Position numbers and translations under genes: made by a program. Positions 32,259-44,053 of a DNA stretch of 64,000 bases are shown here, in pieces. Under the pieces are notes generated by a model. That model did no database searches and was not told the DNA's origin. It worked only from the letters and a program-made list of their open reading frames with translations. How positions within the stretch are numbered: position 1 is the first letter of the stretch; the number at the start of each line of letters is the position of its first letter. The DNA is taken from the NCBI GenBank assembly GCA_030762175.1, contig CM060831.1:84894001-84958000 (forward strand), written 5' to 3'. Origin of the DNA: Metallyticus violacea (taxonomy: Eukaryota; Arthropoda; Insecta; Mantodea; Metallyticidae).

Positions 32259-34225
32259 ATGAGTGCTTCTAAGGCCCAAGCCAGCAACAAAACGTCAACT
32301 TCCGCAGAAAAGGAATTAAGACCAACCTTTGGCCTCTCGGGAAAGAAAAGGACTTCCAAACCACGAAAAGCTGAAGGAAAGTCCTTTTCCAAAAGTGCAA
32401 ACAAGGAAACGGAGGAGAGCCTTTCTCGCGAAAGGTCTCCTATCCGTATAGACCAAAGACTCAGACTCCACATCTGACGGTGAGACCTCACTCACCGATT
32501 TCTCATCTCACTCAGAGGAAACTTCTGTCTTCTCTGTACACTCCTATATGGAGTAGGAGGACATTAATAAGGGGATCCCTCCTTTACCAGGGGATGTTGT
32601 GGTATACAATCTTATCACAGAGGTCTGCGCATCCCGTAAGTTTTTACATTAGGACGGCACCTAGAAGCTATTCCGACCCCCGTTCGGCTGCAGACGTTTG
32701 CGACGTCCAGACTTAGCGACGCTAAGTTACCTTAGCTACCAGATTCTTACTGGTGGAGAGGTCTCATCTAGCAGGACCTACTCGTGTTATAGAGGTGAGT
32801 CACCCCAGCATGAAGGTAGCCACCACCCTCCCCACAAACGACAGCGATTCAGGCGCACCTGCCCCCAGGGTACATGTCATAGGAGGAGGACAGCTCATCA
32901 GGTGTAACTTCGGATGCTGATGAAGCTAAATTTAGAATAGTAGCTGGCAACAGGAAGAGACGCTCTCGCCCTCAGCCGCTGAATGCAGGCTCCAGCAATG
33001 CTGCACAACCAACTCCAACTTCCGCAACGGGTTCAAACCCGAACGGAAGCACTAGGAGGCACATCCTTCCAATCATTTTGGATTCCTTCCAGTGAGTAAT
33101 GGGCTTCCTTAAGGAAGTTATGCCCACCCTCAGGGGGGAAAGCAGAGTGATCCGCAAGGAAAATACAGGTTTCAAGCAAGATGTGCGGAGGAATGTCAGA
33201 GATTGCTGACCTCTCTTAAAATGAGGGGCATACAACACTTTTCCTTCGCCTTATATAATGCAAAGGATATAAGACGCATCATCAGAGGGCTTTCCTTAGA
33301 TACTCCGGTGGCGGACATCGAGGCAGACCTCCGACTTCACGGCCTAACACCCAAGGCAGTTAAATAATTGTCAAAAGCCGCTCCGGAGGGACAACCTCAA
33401 CAAAAAATCCCCATCCCCCTCTTTTTGATCATCGTGGAGCGAGCAAATGACCCAGAGCTCAAGGTAGACAAGATCCAATCGATCTGCTACCTAAGAGTTT
33501 AGTTAAGATTTCCCAACGCTCTGGCGGCCCAGCTCAGTGACACCGCTGCCTGGGATTTAACCACATGGGCCAGTTCTGCAAGAGGAACCCTTGCTGCCTC
33601 AGGTGCGATGGCCCTCATCCCCGTGATGTCTGCCCGAGGTCTCACTCCTACCTGTGCTAAGTGCAAAGGGAAGCACGTTGCCTGCTTCAGCCGATGCCCA
33701 GTGAGGCTGAGGATGATGACCAACATGAAGCACCAAGGTGGCTCCGCGTCAGGCAGAGACGCACCTGCTCCAGCCAGCAACACCACCAGAACACCCACTG
33801 CAGCCAACCTCACAACAGCGCAGCCAACAGCCCCTATTATAGCCACTACACTACACTGCGCAAAAGAGGCCACTGATAGGCGTCCTTATACCGGAGCCAA
33901 CAAACAGCAGGCACCTACACACATTGCAGCCCGAGCAAATCATCCAGCACCAGACTCCACTCCAAAGCCACAAAGGCGGAGCACTTCTCGGCGGGCCACA
34001 GCGGCTGGGAGGGAAGCAGCTGCTGGAAGTGTCTCCCACCCGGTAGTTGGGGCTCAGGAGAAGCCCACGACCTCTAGGGCTACCACAATCACCCGTCCCT
34101 CACCCAAACCAGAACCAGCTTACCCAATCCAACAGAGTGGAAACGCCCTGGAGCTACTGCAGTGGCTGTCAAATATTTGGCAGACTTATGCCAGCGGCTG
34201 CAGGAACTTTGCACTCGCTTCCTAA
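32259..34225 (+). pseudogene. LINE ORF1 (gag-like), frameshifted, with zinc knuckles
   Basis: Begins MSASKAQASNKTSTSAEKEL and is rich in Lys and Ser. It is then broken until 'GLSLDTPVADIEADLRLHGL' (33290-33345) and 'IPLFLIIVERANDPELKVDK' (33410-33470), the conserved central region of Jockey gag proteins. Knuckle-like sequences follow in two frames: 'HRCLGFNHMGQFC', 'CLRCDGPHPRDVC', and after a shift 'CAKCKGKHVACFSRC' (33653-33697). A Pro/Thr/Ala-rich tail ends at 34225. In life this protein would coat the LINE RNA. Confidence 0.7.
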
Positions 34226-34300
34226 ACGCTCCTAACCCTTCTAGCAAATTGATAATAGCTTTGAGGCCATCGCCCTGTTTTTCAACGGAAGCCGAGCAAA

Positions 34301-36992
34301 ATGGGGAGCGGAATTAGGTCTCATACCTCTTTCTATTTCGCATTTTGGAATGCGAACTGCCTGGTGGAACGTGGGGACCAACTCCAGCACTTTGCTTCCC
34401 GGTACGCACTAGACGCCTTACTAGTCAGCGAGACGCATATCTATCAGTACAACCACTTCCGTCTGCAGGACTACAACTGCCTGAAAACAGATTGATGTGC
34501 CCCGGGAGGAGGCACAGTGATACTGGTCCGGAGGAACGTGGACCACCACCCAAACCAGACCCCACTACTACTTCAGACCTTAAAGGCCACGGCTGCATTT
34601 GTAGAACTCGGAGGCACGGAGGTTCTGCTAATATCTGAATACCACTCTCCTTCCACAGCATTCGTGGAAGCCGACTACCAATCCATTCTTCCCCTACATC
34701 CTAGTGTCATTCTGGCCGGTTATTTCAATGCCAAACATACACTCTGGCATTGCACCGAACGAGCAGATACCAGAGGCAACACAATCTCTCGCTTAGTAGA
34801 TCAGGACCCACAACTACGAGTGCAGAGTCCCTGGCAATCCCCACCATCCGCTTAGTAGAGGACAGCCACCAGTCATGGACTTTTCGATCATCAACATTCC
34901 CACACCATCTCACCCTCACATCAATCAACGCATTACATTCCGACCATAACCCCATGTTGGTTGAGGTCAATACAACGGTTTCCAGCCACAATGTCGCAGG
35001 TCAAATCCGCGAAATCGATTGGAAAAGCGTTAAGGATTGTCTCGACACTGTCATTCCCCCAAACCCTAAAATCACCGACACCCCCTCCTTAGAGATTGCA
35101 GTCTCGTCCTTCTCACATAGGTTACACGAGTGGTTCACAGCCTCACGATCCACACCCAGACGCCATCCCGCTAAACCTAGAGCTCCTTATCCGCAGATCA
35201 TGGGCAGCCCGCATACTATTTCAACGTCATCGCACGCCGCATCATCGAGGGCTCTGGATGAGCTTGCGCCTTGAAGTCCGTGCCCGCCTACGCGAGCATA
35301 GAAGGCTCACCCGGGAGGACACCATGGCTAGACAGAACCTTGCTGATGGCGACGTGTGGAGAATCGCCAAAAACCTCCGTGGACAACGAGTTAAGAATTC
35401 CCATCCTATCCATGGCACCAGAGGCCTGGCCTACGAACCCCAAGCCAAAGCAAATGCTCTTGCTGACTACTTGAAACAGCTTTTCAGGCTTAGAGAAGAC
35501 CCCCAGGACGATAGCTTTTCAAGCTAAGTTCGTCGAGACGTTCGTCGGTACTCCCGGCGATGGCCAGACGATAAGGAAGATAGCATTCCCCTCTTTCATC
35601 CCACCGAAGTCTAGGGCGCACTACTGCGCCTCCATCCCAAAAAGGCTGCTGGCGTTGACTGGTTAACACCCCTCATGCTCCGCAAACTTCCTTTCAAAGC
35701 TGGACGCTGATGACCCGTGATGTTAAAGAGCGTCCTTAAATAAATCAAAATTCAAAGCTGTGCTTTTTGTTACCAAAGTTTCAACACGTGCATCAGCTTG
35801 GGCCACCTCCCACGAGAGTGGAGAGAGGCCCGAGTGACATTCATTTTGAAACCGGGCAAAGACCCAGTTCACCCATCAAACTACCGCTTTATCAGCTCCT
35901 CTCGACCAGTCAAAGTCTTCGAGAGACTTTTACTGGTCCGCTTGTCACATCTGCTGGGTAACATTCAAGCCGTACCCCCCACATCAATTTGGTTTTCGTC
36001 CTGGGCACTCTACTACCCAGCAGCTGCTAAGGGTGGTGGAGACTGCAGCTCTGGATTTTCAGGGCAAGGCATTCACCCCCACAGTGTCTGAACGTAGAAA
36101 AGGCCTTCTCCACTACCTGCTACGCCGGGCTCCTACACAAACTAATCTCCCTTGGGCTTCCACACCTATACATACAACTACTACACTCATACGTCAAACA
36201 CCAAACTTTTACTGTTATGGTGGTTTGAAACAGTTCCACACTAAGACAAATACGCGGCGGAGTTCCAGAAGGCTCTGTTCTCTCACCAATCCTATTCCTC
36301 ATTTTCGTGGCAGACTTTCCCCACACACCAGACGTCAACATAGCACAATATGCAGACGACGTCCTGGTATACAAAACCGACAGACACATAGGCAGAGCCG
36401 TAATTCCCATACAAAGACTGTTACACCTAATCGAAAGGTGTAGCATGTGTTGGAGAATGTCATTGAATTCGACAAAAAACACGCCGTCATATTTACTAAA
36501 CGCCGCATTCCCGCAAACTGCCCTACACTAACCTTCAACAGGCAAAGGATACAGTGAAAGAATTCCCTTACTTATTTGGGAGTTCAGCTAAATAAGGGAT
36601 TAACTTTCAAGGAACTAATCGCTGGAACCGCCCACAGGGCCCAGGGAGCTATTGCTCAACTGAGCCCAGTGTTCAGTTCGAAAGCGATGCCCGTTCATTG
36701 GAAACATAACCTCTTCAAAGCTCAGATTATGCCCCTCATGTTGTACGCTTGCGAGATCTGGGGTATGGCAGCCGGCAGTTGGCTGTCATTCATTCAAAGG
36801 GCACGGAATAAAGGGCTTCGCGCCATTTATTCTGTATACAGATGCTTCCCGAGCAGGCTACAGGATGAAACCTCCTCCCTTCCATATACAGAGGATGAAA
36901 TTAGGCGCCGGGCAAAGAAATTTTACCGAACTTTACCACACCACAAAAGTGCCCTCGTCCATTTCTTGGGCGACTACAATAGGCCAGAGTAG
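34301..36992 (+). pseudogene. LINE ORF2: endonuclease and reverse transcriptase, broken
   Basis: APE-type endonuclease: 'FAFWNANCLVERG' (34330), 'LLVSETHIY' (34420), 'GGGTVILVRRNVD' (34508), 'LAGYFNAKHTLW' (34711; normally GDFNAKH, so the catalytic Asp is Tyr) and 'SDHNPMLVEV' (34940). RT: 'LPREWREARVTFILKPGKDP' (35800), 'SNYRFISSSRPVKVFERLL', and, in shifted frames, 'FGFRPGH'-type sequence near 35990 and 'QYADDVLVYK' (36349-36378). A C-terminal part at 36576-36992 contains 'MLYACEIWGMAAGSWL'. At least five frame changes and several stops make it inactive. Confidence 0.8.
35703..35750 (+). mobile_element. 48-bp 5'-truncated SINE-B with TSDs
   Basis: Only the SINE-B tail ('GATGTTAAAGAGCGTCCTTA', then AATAAATCAAAA) is present, bounded by perfect 10-bp repeats TTCAAAGCTG at 35693-35702 and 35751-35760. 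Removing it restores LINE coding similarity. Confidence 0.9.
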
Positions 36993-37329
36993 GTTAAAGG
37001 CTAAATTCAAGATGCCACACCTGGCCTGCGGGCATCTTGGATGACATTAGCTTTAAACCCTACAACAGAAATTACCAAGTAATTTCTACAATTGCACTTA
37101 TTCAAATGTACAACAACTCAACAGCAATATAGGCATGCTAAAAACCCAACAGGCCTTTAGGACGTGCCTATACTAGCAAAACCCCTGGACACTGGATCCA
37201 TTCCTTTTGTCAGGAGAAGTGATTAGTACTATCCCCAAAAACCCAAATACCTCTACCCTACAAACAACCTACACCCCTCATTCAATCCTATGGTTAAACC
37301 CACACATGGGTAGGAACATAGAAACCGTA

Positions 37330-37850
37330 CACAGGCTTGTTACTAAACCAGCCTGCCACCTCAAGTCGGCAGTCGGCCAGGTTTTTCTCAGTTTGAGAGC
37401 CTCTCCCTTTCTGTTGAAATTATTACGGTGCCTGTAGATTTCTATTGCTTCACATTGTAATCTAGCGTGGTAGTGTGGTGTTGAAGAGAGAACAGATGTT
37501 TCATTATATTAGATAATGTGTTCTCCGTCTGCCCACATTGCATGTTCTGCGACCGCGGACTTATCCGGATGGCCTAGGCGGCAGTATGTCTTGTGTTCTG
37601 AGAGCCGTGTGTTGACGCTTCATGGAGTGGTGCCTATGTATACTGCGCCGCAGGAACAAGGAATCCGGTAGACGCCGGCCGAAACGAGCGGATCCCTGGG
37701 GTCTTTGGCGGAGCGTAGCAAAGTATTGAAGCAATGCCGCTGACATTGGGTCGTAATGGTACCTCTGCTTTATGCATCTTGGGCAGATCGTAGAGTCTAG
37801 GAAGTTGAGCTTCAGATCTAGTGATACGGCGTTTGTCCTCAGGTAACATG
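37330..37850 (-). mobile_element. Penelope-like element family 4, minus part with deleted RT
   Basis: Minus strand: RT N-terminus 'LYDLPKMHKAEVPLRP' (37795-37745), then directly 'GVYRIPCSCGAVYIGTT' (37663-37625) and 'LSEHKTYCRLGHPDKSAVAE', a GIY-YIG endonuclease, with 'CEAIEIYRHRNNFNRKGEAL' near 37440-37400. The RT palm with YVDD is missing between them. Confidence 0.75.
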
Positions 37851-37854
37851 GATG

Positions 37855-38050
37855 GCGTTTTTACTAGACTGTCCCCCTACTTACACTGTCGCCAAGTATT
37901 TAGCTAATTTATTACAACCTCATATCGGCTCCAGACACTTTCATCAAGGACTCACATCACTTCATACAGAAACTACAGACCATCACATTGCAACCTCAAG
38001 ATATTCTCGTGAGTTTCAGTGTTTCTCCTTCTCTTTACCATGGTTCCTGG
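37855..38050 (+). mobile_element. Penelope-like element family 4, inverted RT piece
   Basis: The + strand reads 'PPTYTVAKYLANLLQPHIG' (37870-37930), the RT stretch that follows 'LRPIVS' in this class of PLE, then broken sequence compatible with the next RT segment. It is head to head with the minus part at 37330-37850. Confidence 0.65.
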
Positions 38051-38415
38051 TAAGTGACGAAATCACACAGCTGTTCCGTTTTAATTTTATTAGAGAATTT
38101 ATTTCTAATAAGTATGTCTTATTTGATAGGATAGCTCACTTATATTGTTTTTTGTAATGATTTACTAACTGCTTATAATCAATATTGTTTTTTGATAATA
38201 CATATATATCTCGATTTGTTGCATAGAAAATTAACTTTTTAATTAGTTTTCACTTTCAGTTTTTCCCAATTTTTCTACTATAGATTTTTTTTTTAATTTT
38301 AGGACAAGCTGTTTAGGTAATGGACAAGTATTTTAAAAAATGAATTCTCTTATTTATTAGTGTTTGGTGCCTTGTTAACATCAGTCCAATTTTCACTAGA
38401 TTGTTTTTCACGTTC
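38051..38415. other. Unassigned
   Basis: AT-rich, T-rich on the + strand, no feature. Confidence 0.4.
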
Positions 38416-38458
<43 letters not shown>

Positions 38459-38470
38459 GTTGTTGTTGTT
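38416..38470. repeat. (ATT)n / (GTT)n microsatellite
   Basis: About 14 ATT units followed by four GTT units. Confidence 0.95.
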
Positions 38471-38879
38471 TCCCTTTTATCACTAACAACTATGCATTGA
38501 ATATCTACCTGCATTTGGCAAATTACACTATCAATTATTTGGGTTCCGTGTTCTGAAATATGAAATTCTTGTCAAATGTCGATTACCTTAAGTTACAGTG
38601 AACCTACTAGGACAAAAGGCTTCCTTGAGATTGTAGATTTTTAGTAAAACAAGAATTCATTATAAGCAACCTTAGTGTTGAAGTCAACTAGAATAAGTTT
38701 CACATTATTGTGCATAATTTAATTTAAAAACAAATTAAGTATTTCGAGAAGTAGGAGATCTATATCTGTCACAAAGAATTATGCATTCAAGCTCAGTGAA
38801 TAATTTCATCCTTACAATTTGAAATACTTTTCATTGCAATATTTAGATATTTTAGTCAGTGGTGTCATTTTAACATATA

Positions 38880-40157
38880 CGAGGTCTGTTCTAAAAGTAT
38901 CGCGAATTTTGTGTTTTTTCAAACAGTATTTATTTATTCATGAATATCTATTTAGTCCCCTTCAAAGTAATCAATCACCACCAGATATTATACACTTGTG
39001 CCAACGTTTTTTCCAATCCTCGAAGCACTTTAAAGAATCGTTTTTTGTGATCTTGTTCAGCTCCTTCGATGCCGTCTTTATCTCAATCGTGGCGTAGCGT
39101 CGTCCTTTCATGGGCCTCTTCAATTTTGGGAACAAAAAAAGGTCACAGAGGGCCAGGTCTGGGGAGTACGGTGGCTGCGGCTTCATAAGTGTGTTGTTTT
39201 TGCCCAAAATTCGCGCACAAGCAACGATGTGTGAGCTGGGGCGTTATCATGGTATAAAAGCCAATTTTTGTTCTTCTATGCGTTTCTGGCGGATTGCTTC
39301 ACAAAACTTGCTGGTAATATTCCTTATTGGCCGTTCTACCCTGTGGCAAGAACTCATGATGCTCCACACCCCTGCAATCGAAGAAAACTGTAAGCAAAAC
39401 CTTTTTTCGGTCTTGGCTCGGGTAGCAGCATCCATTGGGATGATTGAGCTTTAGTTTCCACGTCATAACCATAAACCCATGATTCGTCACCAGTTATGAC
39501 CCTCTGGAGCAAATTTGGGTCGTCGCGGACAGAGTTCAACAGCTCCTTAGCAACATTACATTCGTTACATTTGTCCGATGGTGTTTTTGGTCGAAATTGA
39601 GCAACTTTGGTACGAGTTTTGCGGCGACCCGTCTCATGCCCAAATCATTGGTAAAAATGGAATGGCACGAGCCAATCGATATGTTTAGGTCCTCAGCAAC
39701 TTCTCTAACGGCGATTCGACGATTGGCCAATACTGTTTTCTTCACTTCATTGTTTTCATCTGTTGTTGACGAGCTCGGGCGTTCGGGACGCTCTTCGTCG
39801 TTCACATCTTCTCGACCCTCTGAGAACATTTTGTACCACGGATAAACGTTGTTTTGGTCCAAGGTAGCTTCGCAACATGTCACAGTCAACATTCAGAATG
39901 CATCCGCGCACTTAATTTTGTTTTTCACACAAAATTTGATACAGATTCTTTGTTCCATTTTTTGGAATAGGCAAAAATCGAAGACGAGCCAAAACACGTC
40001 CAAGCAAAATAGCTGCCAACAATTAACTGAACATTCAAAATGGCCGAGTTTGTCAACATAAGTGAGAGACATGAGTACCAACATAACGCCACAAAACAAT
40101 CGAATATACGTAGCCCGCGGAAATTCAAAATTCGCGATACTTTTTGAAGAGACCTCG
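38880..40157 (-). mobile_element. mariner element with terminal inverted repeats
   Basis: 1278 bp. Ends are inverted repeats of about 32 bp with few mismatches: CGAGGTCTGTTCTAAAAGTA on the left and CGAGGTCTCTTCAAAAAGTA on the right (reverse complement), both continuing TCGCGAATTTTG. A TA precedes the left end (38878-38879); the right flank reads TG, a likely mutated TA. The length fits the mariner family. Confidence 0.9.
38960..39958 (-). pseudogene. mariner transposase, frameshifted
   Basis: Starts MEQRICIKFCVKNKIKCADA at 39958, with a conserved 'YPWYKMFSEGREDVNDEERP' segment and an HTH region 'IAVREVAEDLNISIGSCHSI'. The catalytic segments are all recognisable: 'TGDESWVYGYD' (39490), 'HDNAPAHTSLLVRE' (39245, needs a frame change) and 'PPYSPDLALCDLFLFPKLK' (39160-39110), the D,D34D pattern of mariner. 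At least three frameshifts destroy the ORF. In its intact form the protein would cut and paste the element at TA sites. Confidence 0.85.
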
Positions 40158-40859
40158 TGTTACAACACCCACATTCTTACGACTTTTTCAACAATAAAAC
40201 GAGGGTAGTTTATATCGATTAAAGATGTATAGTGATATTTCATTATCTGTTAAGTCATTTTCTCTTATAAAGGGTGAATACAGCCTATTAAATCCTTCAT
40301 TAAGTCAGTTTTATTACTGAAATGCTGATTATTTGATGCATTACTCTTAGAGTTGAAAAACTACTCATGCAAGATTTATCACAGAGAAGGCCTAGATTTT
40401 TTGGAACAGTTAACTGTTTTTTTTATGTAAGCCGGAACAGGTTGCAATTACAACATTTTTCTGTAATTTTGTTAATTCCATTTCCATTCAGGTTTGCTAA
40501 ATAAGGTTTACCTTTACTGTTTAAATGTAGTACATGCCTTGTGCGTAAATCACGACAATGTTACCTACATCTATCAGCTCCACATTTGGGATTACAAAGA
40601 AAACTAATTTAATTATGTTATTAGGTGGCAGCTAGTAATTATAAGACAGCTGGCTGACATTGCAAAGACATCGATAGGCCATATCCATTACTTTTTACGC
40701 GAAGTTTTGGGGATCAGAAAGTTTTCCGCTCAATGGGTGCTGCGCCTATTAACTTGTACTTGTAACGCATGCGAATTAACATTAAGTAATAATGTTTAGA
40801 TTTATTTAAATGCAATTATAGTGAATTTCTCTAACGTTTCATAATAGTAGACAACAAAT
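40158..40859. other. Unassigned
   Basis: No ORF or repeat recognised. Confidence 0.4.
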
Positions 40860-40899
40860 GGGTCTATCAGTACATGCCAGACGAAGCAGTTGGTGGGTG

Positions 40900-41480
40900 G
40901 CAACAGGTGAAACGTAAGCAAAGAAAACAAAAAAACGGTTCCACGAACAGTCATGGCTACGGCTTTAAGGGATCCTCATGTTACAAGGCTCGTAGAGTAC
41001 CTTCAGAAGGGCAAAAGCATCACCGGGGAGTCTTACACTTCACTACTGGATTAATTGAAGGACACTATTCAGGCTAAATGTCCACACCTTGCGAAAAAGA
41101 AAGTTATCCTTCATCACAATAATGGGCTTTCACACACGTCGGGGTGTTTTACTACAAAACTGCATGACTTTCGCTTCCATGTGCTTCCACATCGTCCATA
41201 TTTGCCGGATTTGATTGCCAGTGATTACCTTTTGTTCCCAAATCTAAAGAATTGGCTTGTGGACGAAGATTCGACGCTTATTATTCATAGTTGGACAAAT
41301 AATTTTTACTGACTGCATTAAAAAGTTAAAAAATCGTTTAAATAATTGTTTTAATTTACATGCTTACTATGTTGAAAAATGGGAAGAGAAAAAAAAAAAT
41401 TATCTTAAATCGTGTGTTCACTTGGTCAGGCCCAGAACTTTTAGAACGCTCCGCCTGTAATGCCTGAGTAATAAATACTA
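40900..41480 (+). mobile_element. Second mariner-type transposase fragment
   Basis: The + strand reads 'LVEYLQKGKSITGESY' (40990-41035), then 'KCPHLAKKKVILHHNNGLSH' (41077-41136; catalytic D replaced by N), 'LPHRPYLPDLIASDYLLFPN' (41190-41250) and 'LKSCVHLVRPRTFRTLRL' (41405-41458). This is a mariner transposase C-terminal half of a different lineage from 38880-40157. The first catalytic segment and both terminal repeats are missing. Confidence 0.75.
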
Positions 41481-42655
41481 TTAAGTAGCAGAATCTACCT
41501 GAAAATCTCCTCAATATTGCATATAAAGACTGTGCGAGCATGTAAATTTGGATTTTTAATCAATACAAAGCTCTTGCAATTGCAGTATATCACACAGGAA
41601 GTTTAAAGTAATTTTGTCCAAAGTAATTTTGTGAAATAATTTCAGTTTTTCTGTTCTGCGAACAAATTAAATCTAGCCTCACTTAAAATCAGCAGTATTC
41701 TGCAAATTCATAGGAATTTGTTGGCAAACTGTTGTAATTCTAGTTGTTCATGAATTGCAAGCAAAAAAAAAAAAAAAAAACAAAAACAAAAAACCGCCGG
41801 AAATTCACTGCGTCTCCCTTTTATTTTTGTGTTTCTCATGCTTGTAGCCGGAAGGGGGCTGTCTGGTACTCTTAGTGTACTTTTAATACCCCCCCCCTTT
41901 TATGATACAAACGTTTGACATTTGAACACACTATCTAAGATCTTGCAGGTCAATCTTTAAGAAAATTTATTCTCAATAAATGATGCAGCTGCATTTGCCA
42001 CAGTAACGAGGTTAAATATTTTTGTTCATTTTCCAAACAATTTCAAGATAAAATCGAACTTACACGTGGCATATATATGTTGCCAACTGCGCAGTTGTTT
42101 TCCATCCAAACGTAACAGAAATTGTGGGAAAACCCATAAATGGGAATCGCTATTTTATATTTTTGTTAGTAAAATGCCCATTGTACTGTGTGTGTGTTTT
42201 TTTTTTTTTTCTTCCTCTTTAATAGTAAAGAAAGTAGGTTGAAATATAAGTAAATAAAATTTTAGATTAAAGAATGGCATTTATTATGTGAAGATAAAAC
42301 GGTCGATTAAATCCTTGAAAGAAAATGCTTGAAAGTGAAAGGTAAAGTAGGCAAAAGAAAAAAGGGGGGAGGAAAAAGAATGTCCGGAAACGTATACAAA
42401 ATGTAAAGTAACTGACTGCGGAGTGCAAATATCGTGTCAGTGACAGTGTGCACGGGCTTTTAGATAATTCCGAAGAAATGAAGCTGTTGCAGCCTTAGCC
42501 GTAATAAATTGACATATATTTTTTTAGCTAATTTCTATATTTATTTATTTAGGCGAATTCTGAAGGGTTGTAAGCTATTGTGGTTGTAACAATGGAAAGA
42601 TTTTTTACTAATCTATCCAAATCTACATCGATCGCGTCTCTCTCCCTCCCTCCCT
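41481..42655. other. Unassigned
   Basis: AT-rich sequence with short poly-A (41764-41780), poly-C (41890-41897) and poly-T tracts. No gene or known repeat recognised. Confidence 0.4.
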
Positions 42656-42658
42656 ATA

Positions 42659-44025
42659 TACAGAGGGTGCCAAAAAAACATACACACTTCAAGCAAATAA
42701 ATAGCTGTGTTAACGTAACAAAACTAAATTCATACAAACAGAAAATGATGAGCACTAATTATCTTAGTCTTTTACAGTTACAACAATTGCCCAAAATGCC
42801 CACCATCGGCGTCGGTACACTTCTGAGTACGTTGAACTACTGATTGAGCAACGTTTGCGAAAGTGTCCTCAACGATTGCAGCACATGCCGCAATTCAATT
42901 TCTTCCTGAAGTGCTGCCAGTGTGATTGAGTTTTCTACAGTATACAACATCCTTAAAGAGTTCCCCATAGGTAGTAGTCCAACGGAGATAATTCCGAGAA
43001 CGTGGTTCGTCCTGTCCAGTGCCTTGGAAGATTGTCATCAAGATACGCAGGTACATCTCTGTGGTAGTGTGGTGGTGCACCATCGTGTTGGAAGTAAAAT
43101 TCCTCATTTCCATAGTGTAAATGGCGGGTAAGAAGAATGTGCGTATCATTTACATGTACACTAAGCCAGTTACTGTTCCTTCAAAAAAGAATGCTTCAGT
43201 CAGACCCCTAGATGATAATCCACAGCAAATATTAATTCCAGGTAAATTAACAGCCTTTTCCAAAATAATACGTGGATTGTTTGCACACGTATAAAAATAG
43301 TTATGCCGGTTAACAGTTCCGTTCAACTTAAATTGTGCATCAGCAGACCAAACAACTTTCCCTACGAAGGGCTCATCCTCTTGCACCATGTTCCGAAACC
43401 AATCACAGTACTGCGTTCTCCGACCATGATCAACTTCATAAAATGGATTCAAAAGTCCTGGGATGAAAACTGTCAAATTTGCTGTTTTAATAATATGCCG
43501 TACGCTGGTTCTGCTAATCCCAGTCTCACTTGTACATTGCTTTGTAGATTTCGGCCTGAGTGCTCCAAACGTTCCAAAACCATAGCCGAATACGCTATAT
43601 TTGTTGCTGAGCGAGGTCTCTCAGATTTGCGATTGTGAACATCGCATACGGCACCGTGAGTCTCAAATTTGTCTTGAATGCGTGCAATTGTAACTCGTGC
43701 TGGCGAATTTCTGTTCTGTACACACGTTTCCATTGCCTTTGAACTTCAAAATTACTTTCCGCTGTTCAAACGATAATCTTGACTTCATTTTGCTGTAGCA
43801 ACGCTAGCATAACGTAATGTGAATCACGTCTGCATACAGAATATCGTTGTTCATTTTCCTGTCACGTAGTAACGCTATCATAGTGTATGTGAGTCACCTC
43901 TGTTTACAGAATATCACACTCCACATTACAGTTGTTTTTGGGTCCAAATTTGAAATATATTAAATAGGTATCTACTGTGAAAGTGTGTGTATATATATAT
44001 TTTTTTTTTTTTGGCACCCGCGGTA
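42659..44025 (-). mobile_element. Tc1/mariner-superfamily element with TIRs
   Basis: 1367 bp. Ends TACAGAGGGTGCCAAAAAAA (left) and TACCGCGGGTGCCAAAAAAA (right, reverse complement), flanked on both sides by TA (42657-42658 and 44026-44027). A transposase relic occupies the minus strand. Confidence 0.85.
42895..43790 (-). pseudogene. Transposase of the 42659-44025 element, broken
   Basis: Minus strand: N-terminal HTH region 'RVTIARIQDKFETHGAV', 'GLAEPAYGILLK' (43500), the DDE start 'GKVVWSADAQFKLNGTVNRH' (43370-43310; first Asp retained), 'INICCGLSSRGLTEAFFFEG' and a C-terminal 'GELFKDVVYCRK'. The second and third catalytic segments are eroded. The pattern 'F.LNGTVNRHN..Y' is typical of a transposase common in insects. 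Several frameshifts. Confidence 0.75.
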
Positions 44026-44053
44026 TATAGAGTGTGTGTGTGAGTCGATTATT

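Larger units (their letters stand above)
31350..37330 (+). mobile_element. Jockey-type LINE, near full length but broken
   Basis: GC-richer than its surroundings. 5' UTR about 31350-32258, ORF1 32259-34225 and ORF2 about 34301-36992 in the standard order, then a 3' UTR to about 37330. Frameshifts and stops interrupt both ORFs, and a 48-bp SINE piece sits in ORF2 at 35703-35750. Its codon use and base composition differ clearly from the AT-rich LINE at 25205-28095. The exact 5' and 3' ends were not proven by target-site duplications. Confidence 0.8.

Noticed and set aside
32147..34661. Minus-strand ORFs opposite the Jockey-type LINE
   Set aside because: They are GC-driven shadows of ORF1 and ORF2, which have recognisable domains on the + strand.
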